From: Anaerococcus vaginalis
GTDB taxonomy: Bacteria > Bacillota > Clostridia > Tissierellales > Peptoniphilaceae
Direction: 5' to 3'
Assembly: GCF_000307225.1 (NCBI RefSeq)
Contig: NZ_HE978616.1
Span: 94,209-130,058 of the forward strand
Length of the DNA stretch: 35,850 nucleotides
The notes below the pieces were generated by a model. The model had not been told where the DNA came from and did not search any database. It was given only the letters and a program-made list of their open reading frames with translations. The stretch's first letter is position 1. Every line of letters begins with the position of its first letter. This document shows positions 8,883 to 18,291 of the stretch, in pieces. Position numbers and translations under genes: made by a program.

Positions 8883-10199
8883 ATGAACGCACCAATTGTT
8901 ACACTGGTAGGAAGAACTAATGTTGGTAAGTCGACCTTATTTAATAAATTAGTTGGAAAAAGAAAAGCTATTACTGAAGATATAAGTGGAGTTACTAGAG
9001 ATAGGGTCTATGATAAAGTTGAATGGACAAATCATGAATTTATTTTAGCCGATACAGGTGGACTAGATATATCTAATAAAGAACTTATGAATGTAGAAGT
9101 TAAATCACAAGTTGAAAAAGCCTTATTAGAAAGTGATTTAATTTTATTTGTGGTTGATGGTAGAGAAGGAATAAATCCCCATGATTATGAAATAGCTGAT
9201 GAAATTAGAAAATATAACAAAAAAGTTATAGTTGTAGCTAATAAAATTGATGGAGCAAAGATACCAGAATATATTTATGATTTTTATCAATTTGGTTTTG
9301 ATGATTTAATTTCAATTTCAGCCGAAGGTTCAAAAAATCTTGGCGATTTATTAGATAAAATAATTGAATTTATAGATTTTTCTAAGTTTGATACAGACTT
9401 AGATGCAACAAGAATTGCAATTATCGGAAAGCCTAATGCAGGAAAATCGTCTTTGGTAAATCATTTATTAAATGAAGAAAGAATGATAGTTACTGATATT
9501 GCAGGAACAACAAGAGATGCTATCGATACTTATTGGCAATATAATGGAAATAATTATGTCTTAATAGATACAGCAGGGCTTAGAAGAAAAAATAAAATCA
9601 ATGATAATATAGAATACTATGCAAATCAAAGAACATTTGATGCTGTAGATAGTAGTGATATTTGCTTATTTTTGATAGATGCAAGTGTAGGAGTTACAGA
9701 ACAAGATACAAAAATTGCAGGATATGCCCATAATAATAAAAAAGCAATAATAATTGCAGTAAATAAGTGGGATAAGGTAGAAAAAGAAACAAATACAATG
9801 AGAAATATGGAAAAAGAAATTAGAAATAAACTTTCTTTTGCCCTATATGCACCAATAATTTTTATTTCTGTTTTAAAAGGTCAAAGAATAAGTGATCTTT
9901 TAAACTTGATTGAAATTGTAAATAGCAATTATCACACAAGAATAAAAACCGGAGTATTAAATACAATCTTACAAGATGCTATTATGATGACAGCACCTCC
10001 ACAAGATAAGGGAAAAAGATTAAAAATCTATTATATTTCTCAAGTTCAAACAGCACCACCAAAGTTTTTACTTCATGTAAATGATAAAGAATTGATGCAT
10101 TTTTCTTATCAAAGATATTTAGAAAATCAAATAAGACAAAACTACAGCCTTCAAGGCGTACCTTTTACTTTTGAAATTAGAGAAAGGAAAGAAAAATGA
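8883..10199 (+). CDS. der: Ribosome biogenesis GTPase Der (EngA)
   Basis: Der is an essential GTPase with two tandem G domains that acts in 50S subunit assembly. The first G domain has GRTNVGKST near the start, DTGG and NKID; the second has GKPNAGKSSL, DTAG and NKWD. A C-terminal KH-like domain closes the 438-residue protein. An in-frame ATG at 8871 exists, but the GGAG that follows it is correctly spaced (six bases) for the ATG at 8883, which gives the family-like N-terminus MNAPIVTLVG. The stop overlaps the plsY start. der-plsY-gpsA is a common clostridial order. Confidence 0.96.
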   Translation: MNAPIVTLVGRTNVGKSTLFNKLVGKRKAITEDISGVTRDRVYDKVEWTNHEFILADTGGLDISNKELMNVEVKSQVEKALLESDLILFVVDGREGINPHDYEIADEIRKYNKKVIVVANKIDGAKIPEYIYDFYQFGFDDLISISAEGSKNLGDLLDKIIEFIDFSKFDTDLDATRIAIIGKPNAGKSSLVNHLLNEERMIVTDIAGTTRDAIDTYWQYNGNNYVLIDTAGLRRKNKINDNIEYYANQRTFDAVDSSDICLFLIDASVGVTEQDTKIAGYAHNNKKAIIIAVNKWDKVEKETNTMRNMEKEIRNKLSFALYAPIIFISVLKGQRISDLLNLIEIVNSNYHTRIKTGVLNTILQDAIMMTAPPQDKGKRLKIYYISQVQTAPPKFLLHVNDKELMHFSYQRYLENQIRQNYSLQGVPFTFEIRERKEK

Positions 10200-10774
10200 A
10201 ATTTGTTTTAGTTGCAATTTTTTCATATTTACTAGGCTCAATTCCTTTTTCATATATAATTGCAAAAATATTTTTTAAAAAAGATATAAGAAGTATGGGA
10301 AGTGGAAATCCAGGAACTACAAATGTATTTAGAAACTTTGGGGCTTTTGCAGGTTGTTTTTGCTTGTTTTTAGATATGGCAAAGGGACTTGTTTCAGTTT
10401 ATCTTTCTAATTTTTTTCTAGGAGAAAAATATAGCCTAATAGCCCTTGTTTTTGTGGTATTAGGACATATATTTTCAATATTTTTGAAATTTAAGGGTGG
10501 AAAGGGAGTTGCAACTTCAGCTGGAGCTTTATTAGCTTATGATTTTAGAGTTTTTTTATGTCTACTTATAATATTTATAGTAATATTTTTACTTACAAGA
10601 ACTGTATCAAAAGCATCTTTAAGCGCAAGCCTTTTAGCTCCATTTATTTCTTATTATTTTCAAGGATTTAGTGTATTTACACTAATAATTTTATTTGTTG
10701 CCCTAACAATTATTGTAGAGCATAGGGCAAATATAATTAGAATAAAAAATCATGAAGAAAAGAAAATGTTTTAA
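10196..10774 (+). CDS. plsY: Acyl-phosphate:glycerol-3-phosphate acyltransferase PlsY
   Basis: PlsY transfers the acyl group from acyl-phosphate to glycerol-3-phosphate, the first step of phospholipid synthesis, in the cytoplasmic membrane. The 192-residue protein is almost wholly hydrophobic with about five membrane segments. It carries the three conserved loops: GSIPFSY with GSGNPGTTNVFRNFG, LGHIFSIFLKFKGGKGVATS, and EHRANIIRI near the C-terminus. It overlaps der by four bases. The next gene, gpsA, supplies its substrate glycerol-3-phosphate, so the two are functionally as well as physically linked. Confidence 0.95.
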   Translation: MKFVLVAIFSYLLGSIPFSYIIAKIFFKKDIRSMGSGNPGTTNVFRNFGAFAGCFCLFLDMAKGLVSVYLSNFFLGEKYSLIALVFVVLGHIFSIFLKFKGGKGVATSAGALLAYDFRVFLCLLIIFIVIFLLTRTVSKASLSASLLAPFISYYFQGFSVFTLIILFVALTIIVEHRANIIRIKNHEEKKMF

Positions 10775-10783
10775 AGGAGTTTT

Positions 10784-11764
10784 ATGAAAATTTCAATAAT
10801 AGGCGCGGGAAGTTGGGCAAGTGCTATTGCTGATTTTCTTTCAAAAGATAATGAAGTTTTAATGTATGCAAGAAATATTGAAGATGTAAATAATATAAAT
10901 AATTTACATATAAATAAAAAATATTTTGAGGATATAAAACTAAGCGAAAATATAAAAGCTACTAATGATATAAATGAATTGTTAGAAAATAAAATAATAA
11001 TAAATGCTATACCAACTCAGCATACAAGAGAAGTTTTGACTGAAATTAAAGAAGGTCTTGATGGAAAGATTTTAATAAATTTATCAAAAGGTATAGAAAT
11101 AAAAACGCTTGATCGAATTTCAGAACTTGTTTTTGAACTTAACCCAAATTGTATATATGCAATTTTGACAGGCCCAAGCCATGCTGAAGAAGTTATAAGA
11201 AAAATGCCTACGGCTTTGGTTTGTGCTTGTAAGGATGAAAAAATAGCAAAAGAAATTCAAGATTTATTTACAAAAGATTATTTAAGAGTTTATACTTCAA
11301 CAGATGTAATTGGTTGTGAAATTGGTGGAGCTATAAAAAATGTTCTAGCTTTTGGCATAGGTATGGTTACAGGTCTTGGATTTGGTGATAATACAAAGGC
11401 TGCAATTATGACAAGGGGAATTTATGAAATGAATAAGTTTGCTGTAAGTCAAGGGGCTGACAAAAACACTATAAATGGTCTTTGTGGAATCGGTGATTTA
11501 ATTGTAACCGCAACAAGCCTTCATTCAAGAAATAATAAGTGTGGAATCTTGTTCGGACAGGGTTATTCTTTAGATGAAGCCTGCAAAGAAGTTAAAACTG
11601 TTGTTGAAGGAATACCAACTACAAAAGCTCTTTATAAACTTTCTAAAAATGAAAACATTGAGTTACCAATTACAAATGAAATATATAAGGTTATTTTTGA
11701 AAATAAAAATCCTAAAGATTCCGTAGAAGTTTTGATGAGTAGAGATAAAAAAAGTGAGTATTGA
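10784..11764 (+). CDS. gpsA: Glycerol-3-phosphate dehydrogenase [NAD(P)+]
   Basis: GpsA reduces dihydroxyacetone phosphate to sn-glycerol-3-phosphate for phospholipid synthesis. The Rossmann nucleotide-binding motif is at the N-terminus (IGAGSWASAIA). LTGPSHAEEV follows in the middle. The C-terminal substrate domain has GAIKNVLAFGIGMVTGLGFG with the catalytic lysine. At 326 residues it is of normal length. An AAAGGAG site lies just upstream of the start, and plsY ends nine bases before. It directly feeds PlsY, the preceding gene. Confidence 0.96.
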   Translation: MKISIIGAGSWASAIADFLSKDNEVLMYARNIEDVNNINNLHINKKYFEDIKLSENIKATNDINELLENKIIINAIPTQHTREVLTEIKEGLDGKILINLSKGIEIKTLDRISELVFELNPNCIYAILTGPSHAEEVIRKMPTALVCACKDEKIAKEIQDLFTKDYLRVYTSTDVIGCEIGGAIKNVLAFGIGMVTGLGFGDNTKAAIMTRGIYEMNKFAVSQGADKNTINGLCGIGDLIVTATSLHSRNNKCGILFGQGYSLDEACKEVKTVVEGIPTTKALYKLSKNENIELPITNEIYKVIFENKNPKDSVEVLMSRDKKSEY

Positions 11765-11775
11765 TTGGATGTGCT

Positions 11776-12449
11776 ATGACTATAAAAGAAAATATTGATG
11801 ATTTAAAAAAAGATTTAGAAAATTATGATGCCATGCTTTTGGCAGTAACAAAAACTCATGGTGTAGACAAAATTATGGAAGTTTATGACTATGGCCTAAG
11901 AGATTTTGGCGAAAACAAAGTACAAGAATTGATAGAAAAAAAGAAAAAATGCCAAAAGATATAAATTGGCATTTGATTGGACATTTACAAACTAACAAGG
12001 TAAATAAAATTGTTGGCGAGGTACATCTAATTCACTCTGTTGATTCTTTAAAGATTTTAAAAAGAATTAATAATAGGGCAAAATCTTTATCAATAGTACA
12101 AGATTGCTTGATTCAAGTTAATGTTTCAAAAGAAGAATCTAAATCTGGTTTTTTCGTTGACGAGATTGATAATGTTATAAAAGAGGCTGGTAAATTGGAA
12201 AATATAAATATAAAGGGATTGATGACTATGGCACCTAATACTGAAGATATAAGTTTAGTTAGAAATTGCTTTAGTGAGCTTAAAAAAATATTCGAAAAAT
12301 TATCCAATTTAAGTTATAATAATATTGATATGAAATATCTTTCTATGGGAATGACTCATGATTATAAAATTGCCCTTGAAGAAGGAGCTAATATAATAAG
12401 AGTTGGTTCAAAAATATTTGGTAAAAGGATGTATAAAAATGTTAGATAG
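11776..12449 (+). CDS. yggS: PLP homeostasis protein YggS/YlmE (apparent frameshift)
   Basis: This pyridoxal-phosphate-binding protein (PROSC family) controls free PLP; it has an alanine-racemase-like barrel without known enzyme activity. The ATG at 11776 opens MTIKENIDDLKKDLENY. The PLP lysine is in LLAVTKTHG, followed by FGENKVQEL. The frame then fails in A runs at 11937-11948 (IEKKKKCQKI and stop), and the next frame continues PKDINWHLIGHLQTNKVNK, HSVDS, GLMTMAP and LSMGMTHDY. One extra A restores 224 residues, the expected size. As in Bacillus (ylmE-ylmF), it lies just before sepF and overlaps its start by 11 bases. The break is probably a sequence error. Confidence 0.88.
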
Positions 12450-13014
12450 ATTTAAAGAATTTATAGGAATTGACGATGATTACGATGAATATGACGAAGA
12501 AATTGATGATGAAAATGATGTAGATAAGTCTAGTGATAACACTGAAAAAACTTATAATCCTAGCTCTACCTATGATTTTAATAGCTCTATAGGAATAGAT
12601 AATGATAAGTCAAGTTCTTATTCATCATTTTCAAATGATTATTCTTCTAATAACAAAAATAGAAAAATTAGGGGAGGAGATAATATAGTAAGTATGAATT
12701 CAAGTAATAGAAGCTTTGGACAAAGCTCATCAAATGCTTTTAGAATTTCTATTCAAGAACCATTAAGTTATGATGAAGATGGCCCAAAAATAGTAGATGA
12801 TATTTTAGACAAAAAAGTTGTAGTATTAAATCTTGAAATGCTAGAAGTCGATAAGAAAAGACAAATTTTAGATTTTGTATCTGGTGCTGTCTATGCTCTT
12901 GAAGGAAAAGTTGAAAAAGTATCTAAGGGTATATTTGTAATTTGTCCAAAGGGAGTAGATATTGACAATTATGTAGAAGATCAAATTTCAAGTGGAAATT
13001 ATAATCAATTATAA
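12439..13014 (+). CDS. sepF: Cell division protein SepF
   Basis: SepF anchors and bundles FtsZ at the membrane during division. The ATG at 12439 gives MLDRFKEFIGIDDDYDEYDE: a short amphipathic membrane-binding helix followed by an acidic stretch. A long Ser/Asn/Asp-rich linker (about residues 20-105) leads to the folded C-terminal domain (about 115-185) with VVVLNLEMLEVDKKRQILDFVSG, the core of the family. Total length is 191. An in-frame TTG at 12403 lies inside yggS and has no family-like sequence, so I reject it. Neighbours yggS and ylmH match the Gram-positive division cluster; the small membrane gene yggT often found next to them is absent here. Confidence 0.93.
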   Translation: MLDRFKEFIGIDDDYDEYDEEIDDENDVDKSSDNTEKTYNPSSTYDFNSSIGIDNDKSSSYSSFSNDYSSNNKNRKIRGGDNIVSMNSSNRSFGQSSSNAFRISIQEPLSYDEDGPKIVDDILDKKVVVLNLEMLEVDKKRQILDFVSGAVYALEGKVEKVSKGIFVICPKGVDIDNYVEDQISSGNYNQL

Positions 13015-13031
13015 ATTGAAAAAGATCTTTT

Positions 13032-13799
13032 ATGAAATTAGAATATAATATTGATTTTGTCGAAGATAAGTCTGTTAAAGCAAATATAAAAAAAGCTATC
13101 TCTTTATTAGAAAAATCATTTTATACAGGAGAAGAAGTTTCAAGCTTTTTCTTAAATCCATTTGAACTTTCTGTAGTAAATGATATAGGAAAAATTAATA
13201 ATATAGAGATAGTTTTTTTATCATGTAATAAAGATGGTGAAAGAAAAATATTTGTTGCAAATCCTCATATAAAAGAAATAAATTCAAAAGATTATATAAG
13301 AGTTTTGGAATTTAAACAAAACAATATAAGTCATCCAGATGTTCTTGGCGCCCTTTTAAATTTAGGGCTTGATAGAAATGATATAGGAGATATCTATATA
13401 GGTGATAATATTTGTGAATTTGTGCTTTTGAATAAGGATAAGGATTTTGTAAAATTCAATTTAACAAAAATAAAAAATGAAAGAGTAGATCTTGATTTTA
13501 AAAAAGACAATATTTTATCTGAATCCAAAATTGAATATATAGCTTATAGAGGATTTATTTCATCTTTAAGACTTGATAATTTAGTAAGTGAATTTATAAA
13601 TCTTTCAAGAGCTAATGCTAAGACTTTGATAAAAAGGCGTCTAGTTAAGGTTAATTATCAAATTATTGATAATCCTTCAAAAACAATTGAAGAAAATTCA
13701 TTAATATCAATCAGAAAAGAAGGAAGATTTATATTTGACAAGGTCATAGGAAAAAGTAAGAAGGATAATTACCACATAGAATATAGGAAGTATAAATGA
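13032..13799 (+). CDS. ylmH: YlmH family S4-domain RNA-binding protein
   Basis: A 255-residue protein of the YlmH family found next to sepF in Gram-positive division clusters. Its C-terminal third is an S4 RNA-binding domain (LRLDNLVSEFINLSRANAKTLIKRRLVKVN and following residues, about 180-245). Family members bind ribosomal complexes and are linked to ribosome quality control. The N-terminal part has the HPDVLGALLNLGLDRNDIGDI stretch typical of the family. The start has only a weak ribosome binding site (AAAAAGA). The stop overlaps the start of lspA by four bases. Confidence 0.9.
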   Translation: MKLEYNIDFVEDKSVKANIKKAISLLEKSFYTGEEVSSFFLNPFELSVVNDIGKINNIEIVFLSCNKDGERKIFVANPHIKEINSKDYIRVLEFKQNNISHPDVLGALLNLGLDRNDIGDIYIGDNICEFVLLNKDKDFVKFNLTKIKNERVDLDFKKDNILSESKIEYIAYRGFISSLRLDNLVSEFINLSRANAKTLIKRRLVKVNYQIIDNPSKTIEENSLISIRKEGRFIFDKVIGKSKKDNYHIEYRKYK

Positions 13800-14263
13800 T
13801 TTACACAATTTTAATTATTATAGGAATAATACTTGATAGAATTACAAAAGCTTATGCCATTTCTCATTTTATAGAAAATCCTATTTTTACAAATTTTATT
13901 AATTTATTGTATGTAGAAAATAGGGGAGCTGCATTTGGAATTTTACAAAATAAGAGAATATTTTTTATTATTTTAACTTTAGTAGTAGTATTTTACTTAT
14001 TGTATTATTTCATAAGAAATCTAAAAAGCAATCCAAAACTTTTAAATATATCTTTATCTTTAATTGTTTCAGGTGCTTTGGGAAATTTCTACGATAGATT
14101 ATTTCATGGTTTTGTTGTAGATTTTATAGAATTTTCGTTTTTTAAATTTCCAGTTTTTAATGTAGCAGATATATTAGTTACAACTGGTTCAATTTTATTA
14201 ATTATTTTTATAATTTTCGGAAAAATGGACGGAGAAAAAAATGACGGTTCAAATAGGAAATGA
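13796..14263 (+). CDS. lspA: Lipoprotein signal peptidase LspA
   Basis: LspA (signal peptidase II) cleaves the signal peptide of prolipoproteins in the cytoplasmic membrane. The 155-residue protein has four hydrophobic segments. The catalytic aspartates lie in the conserved blocks [21 protein letters not shown] and [20 protein letters not shown] is the other conserved block. It overlaps ylmH by four bases at its start and ung by 23 bases at its end, so all three are likely co-transcribed. In many Firmicutes rluD follows lspA; here ung takes that place. Confidence 0.95.
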   Translation: MIYTILIIIGIILDRITKAYAISHFIENPIFTNFINLLYVENRGAAFGILQNKRIFFIILTLVVVFYLLYYFIRNLKSNPKLLNISLSLIVSGALGNFYDRLFHGFVVDFIEFSFFKFPVFNVADILVTTGSILLIIFIIFGKMDGEKNDGSNRK

Positions 14264-14924
14264 TTGGGATGAAATTCTAAAAGACGAATGGAAAAAAGAT
14301 TATTATCTACAATTAAGAAAAAATCTTATAAGTGAATATAAAAATCATACAATTTATCCAAGTATGTATGATATATTTAATGCTTTAAAAAAAGTCCAAT
14401 ATAAGGACGTAAAAGTTGTAATTTTGGGTCAAGACCCTTATCATGGACAAGGTCAGGCTCATGGCTTTTCTTTTTCTGTACAAAAAGGAATAAAAACACC
14501 TCCATCTTTATTAAATATCTATAAGGAACTGCATGATGATTTGGGTTTATATATTCCAAATAATGGAAATTTAATAAAATGGGCTAATCAAGGAGTTTTG
14601 CTTTTAAATTCAACTTTAACAGTCAGAGCAAATCAGGCGAACTCTCATAAGGATATTGGTTGGACAATTTTGACCGATAATATTATAAAATTATTAAATG
14701 AAAGAGAAAAACCTATAGTTTTTCTTCTTTGGGGAAAATTTGCCCAATCAAAAGAAAGTTTAATTACAAATAATAGGCATTTAATTATAAAAAGTGCTCA
14801 CCCATCACCATTTGCAGCTCATAGGGGATTTTTTGGTTCAAAACCATTTTCAAAAACCAATAATTTTCTTATAAAAAATAATATCAGTCCAATAGATTGG
14901 CAAATAGAAAACCTAGACTTATAA
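14241..14924 (+). CDS. ung: Uracil-DNA glycosylase (family 1)
   Basis: Ung removes uracil from DNA to start base-excision repair. All family 1 motifs are seen: the water-activating [18 protein letters not shown] (catalytic D65, H68), [16 protein letters not shown], and the minor-groove loop [14 protein letters not shown] near the C-terminus. The 227-residue length is normal. The ATG at 14241 follows GGAGAAAAA and lies within the lspA end. The last codons (Glu-Asn-Leu-Asp-Leu) form the left arm of the terminator shared with the convergent gene. Confidence 0.96.
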   Translation: MTVQIGNDWDEILKDEWKKDYYLQLRKNLISEYKNHTIYPSMYDIFNALKKVQYKDVKVVILGQDPYHGQGQAHGFSFSVQKGIKTPPSLLNIYKELHDDLGLYIPNNGNLIKWANQGVLLLNSTLTVRANQANSHKDIGWTILTDNIIKLLNEREKPIVFLLWGKFAQSKESLITNNRHLIIKSAHPSPFAAHRGFFGSKPFSKTNNFLIKNNISPIDWQIENLDL

Positions 14925-14938
14925 ATCTAGGTTTTTTT
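14908..14938. terminator. Bidirectional terminator overlapping two convergent gene ends
   Basis: A perfect 10-bp stem, AAAACCTAGA (14908-14917) and TCTAGGTTTT (14926-14935), encloses an eight-base loop. A T7 run begins at 14932 on the plus strand. The minus-strand reading is also followed by a T-rich stretch. The stop codons of ung (14922-14924) and the minus-strand gene (14919-14921) lie in the loop region, so one hairpin ends both transcripts. Confidence 0.85.
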
Positions 14939-15835
14939 CTATTAAAAATTTCATAACATTTAAAATATTTTCACAAGAATAAATGCCATCTTCCATTATG
15001 GCAATCAAATTTTTGTTTATCTTATAAATCCCCTTATTTTCAAGATTAAAATTATTTACACTAACAAAACCAGAGGAATTTTTAGAAAGCTTTCCATATA
15101 AAACCATAATTTTAAGTTTTATAAATTTCTCTTTTATAGAAAAAGAATAATTTTCTCCTTGAAATAGAGAATTTTCTAATTTTTTATTTGATCTAAATTC
15201 TAAATTTGCAATATCCTTTTCAATATAAGCATTTTCCAAATAAATTTTATAATTTTTAATAGCAAAAGAAAGTTTATTATTTATTATTTCTTCAATATTT
15301 GAAATAGCCTCTGTAGCAATCAAGTCATTTTTATTATGAATCAAAATAGGCCAAGGATTATTTCTATTTTCATCTTTATCACTTAACTTGCTTATAACCT
15401 TATATCTTGATGGATCATTTCTTTCAATTCCAACAATTTTTTCGATATTAATAAGCTTCATTGACTCAAATTCTATTAATTTTCTCTTAGATTTTATAAT
15501 TTTAAAAAGATCCCTATTTTCTGGAAAAACTGGCTCTAATTTATTTTCAATAAGTCTAATATTTAAAAAAGGAAGATCAAAAATTTCTCCATTATATGTT
15601 ATTAATCTTCTATTTTTAATTTTTTCCTTATAAATTTTTAATAATTTGATCTCTTCTTTGTCATTATTTGAAAAATATTGGTCAATATAAAATTTATTTT
15701 TTCTATTATCAAAATATATAAGACCCAAAACCACAAGCTTATCTCTTTTTGCATCAAGTCCTGTAGTTTCAATATCTAATATACATTCATTTTTTTAAGA
15801 TTTTTTTTATTAAAAGGGTATCTAACACATAACAT
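14919..15835 (-). CDS. DEDD-family exonuclease / RNase H-like protein (apparent frameshift)
   Basis: The long minus-strand frame (to 15734) lacks a proper start, beginning at VLGLIYFD. Upstream, one extra A in the A7 run at 15787-15793 joins it to [12 protein letters not shown] and, more important, to [15 protein letters not shown], the Exo I motif (D and E metal ligands) of DEDD exonucleases. [14 protein letters not shown] is Exo II, and a family-like RYKVIS...[15 protein letters not shown] region is probably the Exo III equivalent (H and D). The restored protein has about 305 residues and resembles YprB-type RNase H-like proteins, whose substrate is not well known. The ATG at 15835 has only a weak AAGG upstream, so the start is uncertain. 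It is convergent with ung and divergent from the cysteine desulfurase gene. Confidence 0.72.
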
Positions 15836-15855
15836 ACTTATACTATACCTTATAT

Positions 15856-15884
15856 TTGATTTATTTTCTTTATAAGAATATAAT
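15856..15884 (+). promoter_or_regulatory. Promoter of the cysteine desulfurase-thiI operon
   Basis: TTGATT (15856-15861), a 17-base spacer and TATAAT (15879-15884) make a near-consensus sigma-A promoter 24 bases before the start codon at 15909. A ribosome binding site AAAGGATGTG follows. It overlaps the 5' region of the divergent exonuclease-like gene. Confidence 0.7.
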
Positions 15885-15908
15885 AATTAAGTTAAAGGAT
15901 GTGATAAA

Positions 15909-17027
15909 ATGATTTACTTAGATAATGCAGCTACTACAAGGATGTACGATGAAGTTATAGATATAGAAAAAGACTTTGAGAAAAATTTTTTTGCAAATCC
16001 ATCAGCCCTACATAGTTTTGGTATGGATGTAGAAAATAAGGTAAGGGATGCAAGAAAAATTATAGCTTCTTATATAAATGCAAATGAAAATGAAATTTAT
16101 TTTACAAAGGGTGCTACTGAATCAAATAATATAATAATAAATTCATTCGCAAATGAAAAAAATTCTGCCATAACCACAAAAATTGAACATTCATCTGTAA
16201 TTGATGCCTTTGAAAATTCATTTTATAAAAAACTAAAATTAATATCAAATGATGATAAAGGCTTTATAGATTTAGAAAGTTTGGAAAATTTAATAGATGA
16301 AGATACAAAGCTTGTTTCAATAATTTATGTTCAAAATGAAATAGGAAGTATACAAGATATAAGAAAAATATCTGATATTATAAAATCAAAAAATAAGGAT
16401 ATTTTATTTCATGTAGATGCGACTCAAGCCTTGGGAAAAATTTCTTGTGATGTAAAAAAATTAGGTGTCGATGCTATGAGTTTTTCATCACACAAGGTCC
16501 ATGGACCAAAAGGAATAGGCGGCTTATATATCAAAAATTCTTTTAAAAATAAAATAAAACCACTTTTATTCGGTGGCAGACAAGAAATTTTTTCATCAGG
16601 GACAACAAATGCACCAGCTATTTATAGCTTTGCCAAAGCCTTGGAATTATCAAATAAAAAAGAGGATTATTCATATATAAAAGACTTAAATACTTATTTT
16701 AGGGAAAAAATAATTGATAGATTTTCTGGATTTCATATCAATTCGCCTTGCGAAAATTCTAGTCCCTATATTTTAAATATAGCCTTTGAAAAAATAAAAT
16801 CAGAAGTTTTACTTCATATGTTAGAGGCTGATGAAATATATGTAGCAAGTGGTTCAGCTTGTTCTAAGGGAAATAATAATAGGATTTTATCTGCCTTAAA
16901 TTTGGATAAAAAATATATGGATGGCGCAATAAGATTTTCTTTTTCCAACGATATAAGTAAAAAAGATTTAGATTTTGTTTTAGATAAGTTATATGAATAT
17001 GTTGAAGAAATAAGAAAGGTGTTTTAA
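15909..17027 (+). CDS. iscS: Cysteine desulfurase (IscS/NifS family)
   Basis: This PLP enzyme takes sulfur from cysteine as a persulfide. The PLP lysine is K196 in SFSSHKVHGPKG, the cofactor Asp/His are in HVDATQ, and the active cysteine is C318 in ASGSACSKG. The N-terminus MIYLDNAATT and the 372-residue length are typical. It directly precedes and overlaps thiI, so its most likely role is to feed sulfur to ThiI for 4-thiouridine in tRNA (like NifZ in Bacillus), rather than, or besides, Fe-S cluster assembly; no iscU-like gene lies nearby. The symbol is given for the family only. Confidence 0.9.
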   Translation: MIYLDNAATTRMYDEVIDIEKDFEKNFFANPSALHSFGMDVENKVRDARKIIASYINANENEIYFTKGATESNNIIINSFANEKNSAITTKIEHSSVIDAFENSFYKKLKLISNDDKGFIDLESLENLIDEDTKLVSIIYVQNEIGSIQDIRKISDIIKSKNKDILFHVDATQALGKISCDVKKLGVDAMSFSSHKVHGPKGIGGLYIKNSFKNKIKPLLFGGRQEIFSSGTTNAPAIYSFAKALELSNKKEDYSYIKDLNTYFREKIIDRFSGFHINSPCENSSPYILNIAFEKIKSEVLLHMLEADEIYVASGSACSKGNNNRILSALNLDKKYMDGAIRFSFSNDISKKDLDFVLDKLYEYVEEIRKVF

Positions 17028-18192
17028 TGCAAGATTTACTATCAGTTAGCTTTGGGGAATTATTTTTAAAAGGAAAAAATAGAAATAAATTTTTCAAAAC
17101 AGTAATAGATAACATAAAAAGAAATATAAAAGAAATTGGCTATGAAGATATGTATCTTGAAAGTTCAAAATTATATATAAAGGCTGATAAAAAGATTTTG
17201 ATAATCTTATTAAAGAAATAAAAAAAGTTTTTGGAATTATTTATATATCTGAAATAAAAAGATGTGATAAAAATATTGAGTCAATTGAAAAAGCTTTAAA
17301 AGAAATTTTGGACAAGATGGATATAAAAAATAAAACTTTTAAAGTAATAACAAATAGGGTTGATAAGTCCTTTGACATAAAATCTCCAGAATTTTCACAA
17401 ATGATGGGTGGATTTATCCTAAAAAATTATGCGAAAGATAATAATTTAAGAGTAGATGTCCACAATCCGGATTTTAAAGTTTTTATTGATATAAAAAAAT
17501 ATGCCTATGTTTATGCAAACAGACATGAAGGAATGGGTGGACTTCCACTAGGTTCAAGTGGAAATGGACTTTTATTATTATCTGGAGGAATAGATTCTCC
17601 AGTTGCAGGTTTTATGATGGCAAAAAGAGGCATGAGAATAAACTGCCTACATTTTCATTCCTATCCATTCACATCAAAAAGAGCCTTACAAAAAGCCATA
17701 GATCTTGGAAAAATATTATCACAATATACCGGAAAAATGAGAATATATTCTGTAAATATGGCAGAAATTTATAAAGAAATAAATAAAAATTGTCATAGAA
17801 ATCAAACTACAATTTTATCAAGAAGATTTATGATGAGAATTGGAGAAAAAATTTCTGAAAAAAATAATTATCATGCTTTAATAACAGGAGAAAGTCTTGG
17901 TCAAGTTGCAAGTCAAACTGTAGAAAGTATGGCAGTAATTGAGGATGCAACTAAACTTCCGATTTTTAAACCCCTAGTTTCTCTTGATAAGACAGAAATA
18001 ATAGATAGAGCTTTATTTATTGGATCTTATGAGAAAAGTATTGAACCTTTTGATGACTGTTGTTCAATTTTTGCACCATCAAATCCAATTACAAAACCAA
18101 AACTAAAATATATAAAAGAAAGCGAAAGTAAATTAAATATTGAAGAGCTTGAAGATAAAGCTATTGAAAATATGGAAATATTTGATATATAA
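17027..18192 (+). CDS. thiI: tRNA 4-thiouridine synthase ThiI (apparent frameshift)
   Basis: ThiI adenylates uridine 8 of tRNA and puts in sulfur from a cysteine desulfurase persulfide. The first part (MQDLLSVSFGELFLKGKNR) is the ferredoxin-like N-terminus. The frame breaks near 17189-17200 in an A5 or T4 run and one extra base continues it as FDNLIKEIKKVFGI, the start of the THUMP domain. The PP-loop SGGIDSPVAGFMMAKRG lies in the second half, followed by HFHSYPFTS and CCSIFAPSNPITKP. The restored length is 388 residues, normal for forms without a rhodanese domain. It overlaps the stop codon of its partner desulfurase. The break is probably a sequence error. Confidence 0.88.
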
Positions 18193-18193
18193 G

Positions 18194-18222
18194 TTGACAA
18201 AACTTGTATTTATTGGTAATAT
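18194..18222 (+). promoter_or_regulatory. Strong promoter of the rplU operon
   Basis: A consensus TTGACA (18194-18199), exactly 17 bases and TAATAT (18217-18222) make one of the best sigma-A promoters in the window. Transcription would begin at about 18229, exactly at the start of the L21 leader. A strong promoter suits a ribosomal protein operon. Confidence 0.85.
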
Positions 18223-18227
18223 ATTAT

Positions 18228-18275
18228 GGTAAACCGCTCAGTATGGGTACTGATCACCTTGACTGGCGAGAATCT
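18228..18275 (+). ncRNA. Ribosomal protein L21 leader
   Basis: The stretch between the promoter and rplU matches my memory of the L21 leader, an autoregulatory mRNA structure in Firmicutes: GGTAAACCGCTC, then a short hairpin CAGTA (18239-18243)/TACTG (18248-18252), a closing GGT/ACC pair, and the conserved TGGCGAG ending at 18270. L21 or a partner is thought to bind it and lower expression of the operon. Identification rests on these conserved blocks and the position; no covariance search could be run. Confidence 0.75.
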
Positions 18276-18291
18276 ATATAGGAGGTGTACT

